DNA from: Streptantibioticus silvisoli
Lineage (GTDB): Bacteria > Actinomycetota > Actinomycetes > Streptomycetales > Streptomycetaceae
DNA length: 64,000 bases
Reading direction: 5' to 3'
Assembly: GCF_027947535.2 (NCBI RefSeq)
Contig: NZ_JAAGKO020000011.1
Location: 1 to 64,000 of the forward strand
Part shown: piece after piece, positions 54,099 to 62,247 of the stretch
How the letters are laid out: each line of letters starts with the position of its first letter
How positions within the stretch are numbered: the first letter of the stretch is position 1
Program-made: the position numbers and the translations under genes
Notes under the pieces: model-generated
Database searches by the model: none
What the model saw: the letters and a program-made list of their open reading frames with translations, nothing else
What the model was told of the DNA's origin: nothing

Positions 54099-54118
54099 GC
54101 GGGGTGCACCCGGCGCGG
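54099..54118. repeat. 20-bp direct repeat flanking the CRISPR remnant
   Basis: GCGGGGTGCACCCGGCGCGG here is identical to 53890-53909. The two copies bracket the two-repeat CRISPR remnant at 88 and 32 bp. Confidence 0.85.
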
Positions 54119-54347
54119 CAGCGGCAGCGGCACCGGGGGCGCCGGCACGGAGGCGGCGTGGAGGCGGCACCGGCGCGAAGGCGCATGCGGCACCGGCGCG
54201 GAGGTGGCACCGGCGCGGCGCGCATGCGGCACCGGTGGCCTCGCCGCACCCCGCGCCACCGCGGAACTCCCCCGCCGCGCCGCAGAACAGCGCCCGCCCA
54301 CGCAGGGTTCCGCCGCGGAGCACCCCTCGCCGCGGAGCGCCCCCGCG
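54119..54347. repeat. Degenerate GGCGGCACCGG repeats before the amidohydrolase gene
   Basis: Irregular units of GCGGAGGTGGCACCGGCGCG type fill about 54125-54260; the rest contains CGCCGCGGAACTCC-like sequence. No gene was seen. It is the 3' flank of the amidohydrolase gene. Confidence 0.5.
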
Positions 54348-55442
54348 TCAGCCCGTCACGTTCCCGCGGAGCACCACGTGCCGGGGGGCGGCCAGGACGC
54401 GGACGTCGGCGCGCGGGTCGGCGTCGTAGAGGACCAGGTCGGCCGGGTCGCCCTCGGCCAGCAGCGGGCGGCCCAGCCAGCGGCGGGCGTCCCAGCAGGC
54501 CGCCGACAGCGCGGTCACCGGCGGCAGGCCGGCCCGGACCAGTTCGGCGACCTCGTCGGCGATCAGCCCGTGCGGGAGCGAGCCGCCCGCGTCGGTGCCG
54601 GCGAAGATCCGCACGCCGGCGTCGTGGGCGGCGCGCACGGTGTCGTAGCGGCGTTCGTGCAGCCGCCGCATGTGCGCCGACCAGACCGGGTAGCGCTCGT
54701 CGCCGCCCGCCGCGAGGGCCGGGAAGGTGGCGATGTTGACCAGGGTCGGCACGATCGCCACGCCGCGTTCCGCGAACAGCGGGATGGTGTCCTCGGTGAG
54801 CCCGGTGGCGTGTTCCACGCAGTCGATGCCGGCCTCGACGAGGTCGGCGAGCGAGTTCTCGGCGAAGCAGTGCGCGGTGACCCGGGCACCCTCTCGGTGC
54901 GCGGCGGCGATGCCCTCCTCGATCGCCCAGCGCGGCCAGCAGGGGGCGAGGTCGCCCTCGGCGCGGTCGATCCAGTCGCCGACCAGCTTGACCCAGCCGT
55001 CGCCGCGCCGCGCCTCGCGGGTGACGTAGGCGGCGAGGTCGCCCGGTTCGATCTCGTGCGCGAAGCCGCGGATGTAGCGGCGGGTGCGGGCGATGTGCCG
55101 GCCGGCCCGGATGATCCGCGGCAGGTCCTCGCGGTCGTCGATCCAGCGGGTGTCGGCCGGGGAGCCGGCGTCGCGGATCAGCAGGGTGCCGTGCTCGCGG
55201 TCGCCCACCGCCTGCTTCTCGCTGGTGGCCTCGTCCACCGCGCCGTGCGGCCCCAGGCCCACGTGGCAGTGCGCGTCCACCAGGCCGGGCAGCGCCCAGC
55301 CCGACAGCGTGCGCACGTCCCGGGCGGTGGCGGGCCGCTCGTGGCTGATCCGCCCGCCGACCACCCACAGCTCGTCGGTCAGGTCCTCCGGACCGGTCAG
55401 AACCCGTCCCTTGATATGCAGCACCGGGGCATCCGTCGTCAT
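54348..55442 (-). CDS. Amidohydrolase family protein
   Basis: The 364-residue metal-dependent hydrolase has the TIM-barrel metal motif GLVDAHCHVGLG (HxH near 58), WVKLVGDWID with the carboxylated-Lys position, HCFAENSLADL, CVEHATGL and TDAGGSLPHG with the last Asp ligand. It is close to imidazolonepropionase-like enzymes. Substrate unknown. TAGAGT lies 7 nt before the ATG, an apparent leaderless promoter. Confidence 0.9.
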   Translation of the reverse strand: MTTDAPVLHIKGRVLTGPEDLTDELWVVGGRISHERPATARDVRTLSGWALPGLVDAHCHVGLGPHGAVDEATSEKQAVGDREHGTLLIRDAGSPADTRWIDDREDLPRIIRAGRHIARTRRYIRGFAHEIEPGDLAAYVTREARRGDGWVKLVGDWIDRAEGDLAPCWPRWAIEEGIAAAHREGARVTAHCFAENSLADLVEAGIDCVEHATGLTEDTIPLFAERGVAIVPTLVNIATFPALAAGGDERYPVWSAHMRRLHERRYDTVRAAHDAGVRIFAGTDAGGSLPHGLIADEVAELVRAGLPPVTALSAACWDARRWLGRPLLAEGDPADLVLYDADPRADVRVLAAPRHVVLRGNVTG

Positions 55443-55822
55443 GCCGTTGACTCTACGAGCGCTCCCCCCGGGGCCGAAACCGCCTCCGGGACCGCCTCGG
55501 ACATCGCCTGCGGAACCGCCGCCCTCCGGCGCCCGGCCACCCGGCCGGCGGACCGCCCGGCCCCGCGGCGCGACCCGCGACGGGCGGTCGGCATTCCGCA
55601 TTCCCACGGCCCGTACGGACGCGTGGCCCGCATTCCGGATGCGCAATTGCGCGGTCACCGCCATAATGCAGCGGCGGAATTCAGCGCGCTTACATCCCCA
55701 TCAGCTCCTGCCCAGGCTCGCAGTCGCTAAACGCCCCTTTTCCGAGCGCGTTCCGGACGGAAATCCAGCAGATCTCGGTGAAGTTACGCGGGTGTGATCG
55801 ACCCCACAAGAAGTCCGGTTCA

Positions 55823-55838
55823 CCCGTATATATACGGG
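55823..55838. promoter_or_regulatory. Perfect 16-bp palindrome CCCGTATATATACGGG
   Basis: The 16-bp sequence is self-complementary and AT-rich in its centre, unlike the surrounding DNA. It lies about 120 bp upstream of ectA and is a good candidate for a dimeric regulator site, with the regulator unknown. Confidence 0.6.
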
Positions 55839-55925
55839 CGTAGCGGACCATGATGCGCGGCGGACGATCATGCCGTACGCGCGCGATAACACATCTCGCG
55901 AAGCCGGGTAACCCCGCCCCCTCAT

Positions 55926-55949
55926 GCATTTCTCCCAGAGGCTGGGTAA
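55926..55949 (+). promoter_or_regulatory. Sigma-B-like promoter of ectA
   Basis: GCAT, then 14 nt, then GGGTAA resembles the general stress sigma-B consensus GNNT-N14-16-GGGTA(C/T). A start about 7-12 nt downstream would fall at or just before the ectA ATG at 55961. Confidence 0.5.
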
Positions 55950-55960
55950 ATTCATATTCC

Positions 55961-56470
55961 ATGACCGCCGTACAAGCGACGAAGAATTCCGATCACCTTC
56001 TCGACCATCCCACCGTGGACGACGGCGCCGAGATGTGGCGCATCGCCCGCGACTCCAAGGTCCTCGATCTGAACTCCTCCTACAGCTACCTGCTGTGGTG
56101 CCGGGACTTCTCCCGTACCTCGGTGGTGGCCCGGGAGAACGGCAGAACGGTCGGGTTCGTGACCGGGTACGTGCGCCCCGAGCGGCGCCGGACGCTGGTG
56201 GTCTGGCAGGTCGCGGTGGACGAGGCGTACCGCGGGCGCGGGCTGGCGGCGACGATGCTCGACGGGCTGACCGCCCGGACGGTCGCCGCCCTCGGGATCG
56301 ACCGCATGGAGACCACCATCGCCCCGGACAACGAGGCGTCGAGCCGGCTGTTCACCTCGTTCGGTGAGCGGCACGGCGCCACGGTGGAACGCGAGGTGCT
56401 CTTCGAAGGGGTGCATTTCCCCGACGGACACGACCCGGAGGTGCTGCACCGGATCGGCCCGCTCGCCTGA
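55961..56470 (+). CDS. ectA: L-2,4-diaminobutyrate acetyltransferase
   Basis: EctA acetylates diaminobutyrate in ectoine synthesis. The 169-residue GNAT-fold protein has VVWQVAVDEAYRGRGLAATML, the acetyl-CoA-binding R/Q-x-x-G-x-G/A region (RGRGLA), and the family features DLNSSYSYLLWCRDF and TTIAPDNEASSRLF. No Shine-Dalgarno is present, in line with a leaderless start. First gene of ectABCD. Confidence 0.95.
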   Translation: MTAVQATKNSDHLLDHPTVDDGAEMWRIARDSKVLDLNSSYSYLLWCRDFSRTSVVARENGRTVGFVTGYVRPERRRTLVVWQVAVDEAYRGRGLAATMLDGLTARTVAALGIDRMETTIAPDNEASSRLFTSFGERHGATVEREVLFEGVHFPDGHDPEVLHRIGPLA

Positions 56471-56531
56471 GCCCGGTCCACCGCACCTCCCGCGCGAACC
56501 CGCTCGCCCCCACCCCCGAAGGAGCCCCACG

Positions 56532-57800
56532 GTGACCATCACCCCGCCCGAACTCAGTGTCTTCGAGTCGCTGGAGTCCGAGGTCCGAAGCTACTGCCGC
56601 GGCTGGCCGGCCGTCTTCGACCGCGCCCAGGGCAGCTGGCTGCACGACGAGGACGGTCACGCGTACCTGGACTTCTTCTCCGGGGCCGGCGCCCTCAACT
56701 ACGGCCACAACAACCCGGTGCTCAAACGCGCGCTGCTGGACTACCTGGAGCGCGACGGCATCACCCATGGACTGGACATGTCCACCACCGCCAAGCGGCG
56801 GTTCCTGACCAGCTTCCAGGACGTCGTGCTGCGGCCGCGCGAGCTGGACTACAAGGTCATGTTCCCCGGCCCCACCGGCACCAACGCCGTCGAGGCGGCG
56901 CTGAAGCTGGCCCGCAAGGTCAAGGGCCGCGAGGCCATCGTGTCGTTCACCAACGCCTTCCACGGCATGTCGCTGGGCGCGCTGGCCGTCACCGGCAACG
57001 CCTTCAAGCGGGCCGGCGCCGGCATACCGCTGGTGCACGGCACCCCGATGCCGTTCGACCACTACCTCGACGACCAGACCCCGGACTTCCTGTGGTTCGA
57101 ACGGCTGCTGGAGGACCAGGGCTCCGGCCTGAACCGGCCGGCCGCGGTCATCGTCGAGACCATCCAGGGCGAGGGCGGCATCAACGTGGCCCGCCCGCAG
57201 TGGCTGCGGCAGCTGGCCGAGCTGTGCGAGCGGCGCGACATGCTGCTCATCGTCGACGACATCCAGATGGGCTGCGGGCGCACCGGACCGTTCTTCTCGT
57301 TCGAGGAGGCCGGCATCACGCCCGACATCGTCACGCTGTCGAAGTCCATCGGCGGCTACGGCATGCCGATGTCGCTCACGCTGTTCAAGCCGGAGCTGGA
57401 CATCTGGGAGCCGGGCGAGCACAACGGCACCTTCCGCGGCAACAACCCGGCGTTCGTCACCGCCACCGCGGCGCTCGACACGTACTGGGCCGACGGGCAG
57501 ATGGAGAAGCAGACCCTCGCCCGCGGCGACCAGGTCGAGTCCGCGATGCGCGACATCCTGCGCGAGCACCGCGACACCAAGGCCGACTTCCGCGGCCGCG
57601 GCCTGGTGTGGGGCCTGGAGTTCGCCGACAAGTCCCGGGCCGCCAAGGTCTGCGCCCGCGCCTTCGAACTCGGCCTGCTGCTGGAGACCTCCGGCCCGCA
57701 GAGCGAGGTCGTCAAGCTGCTGCCCGCGCTGACCATCGGCCCCGACGAGCTCGACGAGGGCCTGCGCATCACCGCCCGCGCCGTCCGCGAGACGGCCTGA
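56532..57800 (+). CDS. ectB: Diaminobutyrate--2-oxoglutarate aminotransferase
   Basis: EctB makes diaminobutyrate from aspartate semialdehyde using PLP and glutamate. The 422-residue class III aminotransferase has FFSGAGALNYGHNNP, PTGTNAVEAALKLAR, and the PLP-lysine motif DIVTLSKSIGGYGMPMS. The start is the GTG at 56532 with GGAG 6 nt upstream. It follows ectA by 61 nt. Confidence 0.96.
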   Translation: MTITPPELSVFESLESEVRSYCRGWPAVFDRAQGSWLHDEDGHAYLDFFSGAGALNYGHNNPVLKRALLDYLERDGITHGLDMSTTAKRRFLTSFQDVVLRPRELDYKVMFPGPTGTNAVEAALKLARKVKGREAIVSFTNAFHGMSLGALAVTGNAFKRAGAGIPLVHGTPMPFDHYLDDQTPDFLWFERLLEDQGSGLNRPAAVIVETIQGEGGINVARPQWLRQLAELCERRDMLLIVDDIQMGCGRTGPFFSFEEAGITPDIVTLSKSIGGYGMPMSLTLFKPELDIWEPGEHNGTFRGNNPAFVTATAALDTYWADGQMEKQTLARGDQVESAMRDILREHRDTKADFRGRGLVWGLEFADKSRAAKVCARAFELGLLLETSGPQSEVVKLLPALTIGPDELDEGLRITARAVRETA

Positions 57801-57961
57801 GACCACCGGCGCCGGACCGGCGCCGGCGCCGCCGCGCGAGCGCCCCGGCGCGGGAGCGCGGCACGGGGCGCCGGTGACACCGTCCGACCGCGCGCCCCCG
57901 GCCGGAACCGTGGAACCCCCGACCGGACAACCGTAGAACCCCCGACCAGAAAGGTATGCCC

Positions 57962-58360
57962 GTGATCGTTCGATCGTTCAAGGAACTCGAGGGAACCGAC
58001 CGGCACATCAAGTCGGAGTCCGGTACCTGGGAGAGCAAGCGCATCGTGCTGGCCAAGGAGGGCGTCGGCTTCTCCCTGCACGAGACGATCCTGTACGCCG
58101 GGACCGAGACGGCGATGTGGTACGCCAACCACATCGAGGCCGTCTGGTGCCTGGAGGGCGAGGCGGAGCTCACCGACGAGGAGACCGGCGAGAAGTACTG
58201 GATCTCGCCGGGCACCATGTACCTCCTCAACGGCCACGAGCGGCACACCCTGCGCCCGAAGACCGACTTCCGTTGCGTGTGCGTCTTCAACCCGCCGGTC
58301 ACCGGGCGGGAGGACCACGACGAGCACGGGGTGTACCCGCTGCTCACCGAGGAGGCCTGA
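57962..58360 (+). CDS. ectC: L-ectoine synthase
   Basis: EctC cyclises N-gamma-acetyldiaminobutyrate to ectoine. The 132-residue cupin has the family blocks [55 protein letters not shown] and [15 protein letters not shown] chose the GTG at 57962 (VIVRSF) because GAAAGG lies 7 nt upstream and family proteins begin MIVR; an ATG two codons earlier is too close to the SD. It lies 161 bp after ectB. Confidence 0.96.
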   Translation: MIVRSFKELEGTDRHIKSESGTWESKRIVLAKEGVGFSLHETILYAGTETAMWYANHIEAVWCLEGEAELTDEETGEKYWISPGTMYLLNGHERHTLRPKTDFRCVCVFNPPVTGREDHDEHGVYPLLTEEA

Positions 58361-58363
58361 GCC

Positions 58364-59260
58364 ATGACCACGATCACCGACCTGTACCCGACCCGGGGCG
58401 CCGCCGAGGTGTCCACCCCGCGCCAGGACCCGGTGGTGTGGTCGCAACCAGGTGCGGCCGGACCGATCCGGCCGGGGGACCTGCGCGGGCTCGACCGCGA
58501 CGGTTTCCTGACCGTGGAGCAGATCGTCGGTCCGCAGGAGGTCGACCAGTACCGTGCCGAGCTGGACCGGATGATCTCCGACCCGGCCGTGCGGGCCGAC
58601 GAACGCTCGATCATCGAACCGGGGACGCAGGACGTCCGGTCGATCTTCGAGGTGCACAAGATCAGTGAGGTCTTCGCCTCGCTGGCGCGCGACCCGCGGC
58701 TGCTCGACCGCGCCCGGCAGATCCTCGGCTCCGACGTGTACGTCCACCAGAGCCGGGTCAACGTCAAGCCCGGTTTCGGGGCCAGCGGCTTCTACTGGCA
58801 CTCCGACTTCGAGACCTGGCACGCCGAGGACGGCCTGCCGCGCATGCGGACCGTCTCGGTGTCCATCGCCCTCACCGAGAACCACGACACCAACGGCGGG
58901 CTGATGATCATGCCGGGCTCGCACCGGACGTTCGTCGGCTGCGCGGGCGAGACGCCGAAGGACAACTACAAGCGGTCGCTCCAGATGCAGGACGCGGGTA
59001 CCCCGTCCCACCTGGCGCTGACCGAACTGGCCGAAGAACACGGCATCAAGCTGTTCACCGGCCCGGCCGGCTCCGCGACCTGGTTCGACTGCAACTGCAT
59101 GCACGGCTCGGGCGACAACATCACGCCCTACCCGCGCAGCAACGTCTTCATCGTCTTCAACAGCATGGACAACCAGGCCGTCGACCCGTTCGCGGCCCCG
59201 ATCGCCCGCCCCGACTTCATCGGAGCGCGCGGCCCGTTCACGGCCCTGACCAGCGCGTAG
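58364..59260 (+). CDS. ectD: Ectoine hydroxylase
   Basis: EctD converts ectoine to 5-hydroxyectoine with Fe(II) and 2-oxoglutarate. The 298-residue dioxygenase has FYWHSDFETWHAEDGLPRMR with the iron-binding HxD (H-S-D), SHRTFVG and the distal His in NCMHGSGDN, then YPRSNVFIVFNS. It starts 3 nt after ectC. Presence of ectD implies production of hydroxyectoine. Confidence 0.96.
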   Translation: MTTITDLYPTRGAAEVSTPRQDPVVWSQPGAAGPIRPGDLRGLDRDGFLTVEQIVGPQEVDQYRAELDRMISDPAVRADERSIIEPGTQDVRSIFEVHKISEVFASLARDPRLLDRARQILGSDVYVHQSRVNVKPGFGASGFYWHSDFETWHAEDGLPRMRTVSVSIALTENHDTNGGLMIMPGSHRTFVGCAGETPKDNYKRSLQMQDAGTPSHLALTELAEEHGIKLFTGPAGSATWFDCNCMHGSGDNITPYPRSNVFIVFNSMDNQAVDPFAAPIARPDFIGARGPFTALTSA

Positions 59261-59290
59261 CCGCTGCCGCCGCGTCACGGCGTGACATCC

Positions 59291-59323
59291 CGGCCCCGGA
59301 AGCCCCCCGTGCTTCCGGGGCCG
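59291..59323 (+). terminator. Terminator of ectABCD
   Basis: A perfect 13-bp stem (59291-59303 with 59311-59323) with a 7-nt loop lies 30 nt after the ectD stop. Confidence 0.85.
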
Positions 59324-59379
59324 CGGCACGCCGGAAAACCCGTCGGCGCCGGCCCCGCACTCCTTCTAGGGTCTCCCTC

Positions 59380-60162
59380 ATGACGGACAGTGAGCAGGAG
59401 CACCGGGACCACCGGGCACAGCGGGCGTTGTCGTTCGGCACGCAGGCGGCCTCGTACGAGATCAACCGGCCGCCCTACCCGCCGGCCGCGGTGCGGTGGG
59501 GCCTGCGGGTCGCACCGGGAGCGGACGCGGCCGGCATGCGGGTGCTCGACCTCGGCGCGGGCACCGGGAAGCTGACCCGGGCACTGGTGGCGCTGGGGGC
59601 GGACGTGGTCGCGGTCGAACCCGATCCGCAGATGCTGGCGGAGCTGCGGCGCGGCCTGCCCGGCGTGGAGTCGCACGCCGGCCGCGCGGAGGCGATCCCG
59701 CTGCCGGACGCGTCGGTGGACGCGGTGGCCGTCGGACAGGCGTTGCAGTGGTTCGACACGGACCGCGCGATGCCGCAGATCGCCCGCGTACTGCGGCCGG
59801 GCGGCGTGCTGACCGGGCTGTGGAACGCCGACGACCACACGGTGGACTGGGTGGCGGGCCTGGCCCGGATCGAGGGACGCGCGGTGCAGCGGCTGCGCGA
59901 GACCTTCGCCGGCGACGACGCGGTGGAACTGCCCGGATTCCCGCACAGCGACGGCAGGTTGTTCGACAACGCGCACCGGCGCACCGCCGAGTCGCTGACC
60001 TCGACCATGGCCACCCGGTCCGCGGTGGCCGTACTGCCCGACGCGGAACGGGCGGCCCGGCTGGCCGAGATCCGCGCCTACCTGGTCTCGGTGCCGCAGA
60101 CCGCGCGGGGCGAGTTCGACATGCCGCTGGTGACGATGGTGCACCGGTGGTGGCGGGAGTGA
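59380..60162 (+). CDS. Class I SAM-dependent methyltransferase
   Basis: The 260-residue methyltransferase has VLDLGAGTGKLTRAL (motif I, about 56-70), VAVEPDPQML and the PDASVDAVAVGQALQWFD motif of the Methyltransf_11 group. It resembles small-molecule methyltransferases of the ubiquinone/trans-aconitate type; substrate unknown. A TAGGGT -10 lies 7 nt before the ATG, so it is probably leaderless. Confidence 0.9.
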   Translation: MTDSEQEHRDHRAQRALSFGTQAASYEINRPPYPPAAVRWGLRVAPGADAAGMRVLDLGAGTGKLTRALVALGADVVAVEPDPQMLAELRRGLPGVESHAGRAEAIPLPDASVDAVAVGQALQWFDTDRAMPQIARVLRPGGVLTGLWNADDHTVDWVAGLARIEGRAVQRLRETFAGDDAVELPGFPHSDGRLFDNAHRRTAESLTSTMATRSAVAVLPDAERAARLAEIRAYLVSVPQTARGEFDMPLVTMVHRWWRE

Positions 60163-60542
60163 GGGGGGCTCCGCCGGTTACCGGGGATGGGGGCGCCGGC
60201 CGGTGACGGGGTGCCGCGGGTGCTGGCGGGGACGGGGGCGCCGCCGGTCGCGGTGAACGGGGGCGCTGGCCGGTGACGGGGGAACGGGGAAGGGGGACGC
60301 CACCGGTGACGGGGGGACGGGGGCGTCGCCGACAGCGGGTCGACGGCGGCGTGGCGCCCGCAGCGGGGCGGCGGCGTGGCGCCCGCAGGAATCCGCCGCA
60401 GCGGCAACTCACCGTCACGCGGGGGCAGTTGGGGCAACCGGTCGGCGCGGCGGCCCGGTGGGGGCAGCCGGCGCGGCGCGGCGGCGCGCGCGGGCGGCCG
60501 GATGGCTGGAACCACATCGGGTCCGGCGGCGTTCCTATGGGC
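60163..60542. repeat. Repeats 3' of the methyltransferase gene
   Basis: Units of the form CCGGCCGGTGACGGGGGCG recur about six times from 60175 to 60330, varying in length. The 212 bp after them hold no gene that I can support. Confidence 0.65.
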
Positions 60543-61934
60543 ATGACCGCCATGACGCCCGGTTCCAACGTCGCGCTGACCGCCGCGCGGCTCACCGTCG
60601 AGGTAACCGCGCCGGTCGCGCTGGACGTGTCCGCCCTGCTGGTCACCGCGGACGGCAAGGTGCGGTCCGACGACGACTTCGTCTTCTACAACCAGCCCTC
60701 GGCGCCCGGCGTCCGCTACGAGGGCGGCGCGATCGTGGTGGACACCGCCGAGGTGCCGGACGGCGTCGAGAAGGTCGTCGTGACCGCCAGCCCCGGCACC
60801 GACGGGCAGACCTTCGCCGGCACCGAGCCGACCGCCACGGTCACCGGCGACGGCGCGGTGGTCGCCGACTTCACCCCGTCGGGCCTGGGGGCGGAGACCG
60901 CGCTGGTCGTGGTGGAGGTCTACCGGCGCGGCGCCGCCTGGAAACTGCGCGCGGTCGGCCAGGGCTACGCCGACGGACTGGCCGGCATCGCGACCGACTT
61001 CGGCGTCACCGTCGAGGAGCCGGCCGGCGTGGCCACCGGCGAGCCGATGAGCACGTCCGCGACGGCGGCGGTCGCCCCGCAGGCACCGCAGGCGCCGACC
61101 GCACCGGACCCGCGGATCGCCGCGCCCGTATCCGCCCCCGCGCCCGCCCCCGCGCCGTTCACCCTGCCGGCCAGCTTCCCGCCGCCGCCCGCGCCGCCCG
61201 GTCCGCCGCCGCCCACCGCGCCGACCGGGTTCGGGCCGCCGCCGGGCGGGTTCGGTGGTGGGCCGGCGCCGGACCTCCCGCCGCCGGCCGGTGCCCCGGT
61301 CACCGCGTTCCCACCGCCGTCCGGCACGCCGGCCCCGGTGCCGCCGCCGGCCGGGGGCAAGGTCAACCTGGACAAGGGCCGGGTCAGCCTGCGCAAGAAC
61401 GAGAGCGTGTCGCTGGTCAAGGGCGGCCGCCCGCTGCTGTCCGCGGTGCGGATGGGGCTGGGCTGGGAGCCGAGCCGGTCCGGCCGGGACATCGACCTCG
61501 ACGCGTCCGTCATCGTCTACGGCCCCGGCCGCGAGCACGTCGACTCCTGCTACTTCGGCAAGAAGACCGTGCTCGACGGCGCGATCCGGCACTCCGGCGA
61601 CAACCTCACCGGGGCGGGCGGCGGTGACGACGAGACCATCGTGGTCCACCTGGGTTCCTTGCCGCCGCAGGCCGCCGCCCTGGTGTTCACCGTCACCTCC
61701 TACTCCGGCCAGAAGTTCACCAAGGTCGCCCGCGCCTACTGCCGCCTGCTCGACGACGCCACCGGCGAGGAACTGGCCCGGTTCGACCTGACCAACTCCG
61801 AGAACAGCACCGGCGTGATGATGTGCAAACTGGTCCGGCAGCCCACCGGTGAATGGGACATGACCGCCCTCGGCGTCTTCGCCGCCTCCAAAACGGTCCG
61901 CGGCATGGTCCAGCCGGCCACGGAGCTTCTGTAA
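60543..61934 (+). CDS. Double TerD-domain protein
   Basis: TerD-family proteins bind calcium and act in tellurite and stress responses. The 463-residue protein has an N-terminal TerD-like domain (about 5-165, SNVALTAARLTVEV... SDDDFVFYNQPSAPG), a Pro/Ala-rich linker (about 175-275, PAPAPAPFTLPASFPPPP...) and a C-terminal TerD domain (about 280-463, LDKGRVSLRKNESVSLVK... IDLDASVIVYG... DETIVVHLG). The Ca-binding acidic residues are present in both. The start could be 60537, 60543 or 60552. Confidence 0.9.
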   Translation: MTAMTPGSNVALTAARLTVEVTAPVALDVSALLVTADGKVRSDDDFVFYNQPSAPGVRYEGGAIVVDTAEVPDGVEKVVVTASPGTDGQTFAGTEPTATVTGDGAVVADFTPSGLGAETALVVVEVYRRGAAWKLRAVGQGYADGLAGIATDFGVTVEEPAGVATGEPMSTSATAAVAPQAPQAPTAPDPRIAAPVSAPAPAPAPFTLPASFPPPPAPPGPPPPTAPTGFGPPPGGFGGGPAPDLPPPAGAPVTAFPPPSGTPAPVPPPAGGKVNLDKGRVSLRKNESVSLVKGGRPLLSAVRMGLGWEPSRSGRDIDLDASVIVYGPGREHVDSCYFGKKTVLDGAIRHSGDNLTGAGGGDDETIVVHLGSLPPQAAALVFTVTSYSGQKFTKVARAYCRLLDDATGEELARFDLTNSENSTGVMMCKLVRQPTGEWDMTALGVFAASKTVRGMVQPATELL

Positions 61935-62247
61935 CCCCGGGCGTCCGCGACGGCGGGCGCCGCGCGGGCCCGGGCGCCGCACACGGTCGGTCGCCGCACA
62001 CGGTCCGATCGCCGCACACGCCCGGGCGCCGCAGACCGTCGACCGCCGCAGCCGCCGCCAGGCACCGCGGACGGCCCCGCGCCGCGGTCCCCGCGCCGCA
62101 GACCGTCAGTGGCCGCCGCGGAGCCCCCGGCACCGCGGACGCCCCTCCCCCGGACACCGGACCCCGACGCGGACACCGGGCCCCGACCCGAACCCCGGTG
62201 CGGCCGGCGCCGCGCGGGCCTGTCAACCCGCGGAGCGGGCGGCCCCC
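61935..62247. repeat. CGCCGCACACGG repeats and a copy of the downstream gene's stop region
   Basis: CGCCGCACACGGTC-like units recur from about 61970 to 62040, with variants (CGCCGCAGACCGTC) to about 62110. At 62223-62240, TCAACCCGCGGAGCGGGC copies with one change the antisense stop and last codons TCAGCCCGCGGAGCGGGC (62248-62265) of the gene at 62248. Confidence 0.8.

Larger units (their letters stand above)
55443..55960. promoter_or_regulatory. Long ectA upstream region with low GC
   Basis: These 518 bp have lower GC than the neighbours from about 55680 and contain a perfect 16-bp palindrome and a sigma-B-like promoter (listed separately). An antisense ORF at 55690-55962 was rejected. Likely the control region for osmotically induced ectoine genes. 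Confidence 0.6.

Noticed and set aside
55690-55962. Minus-strand ORF of 90 residues upstream of ectA
   Set aside because: It covers the ectA promoter region, has no ribosome-binding site, and lacks the third-position GC bias of the neighbouring genes.
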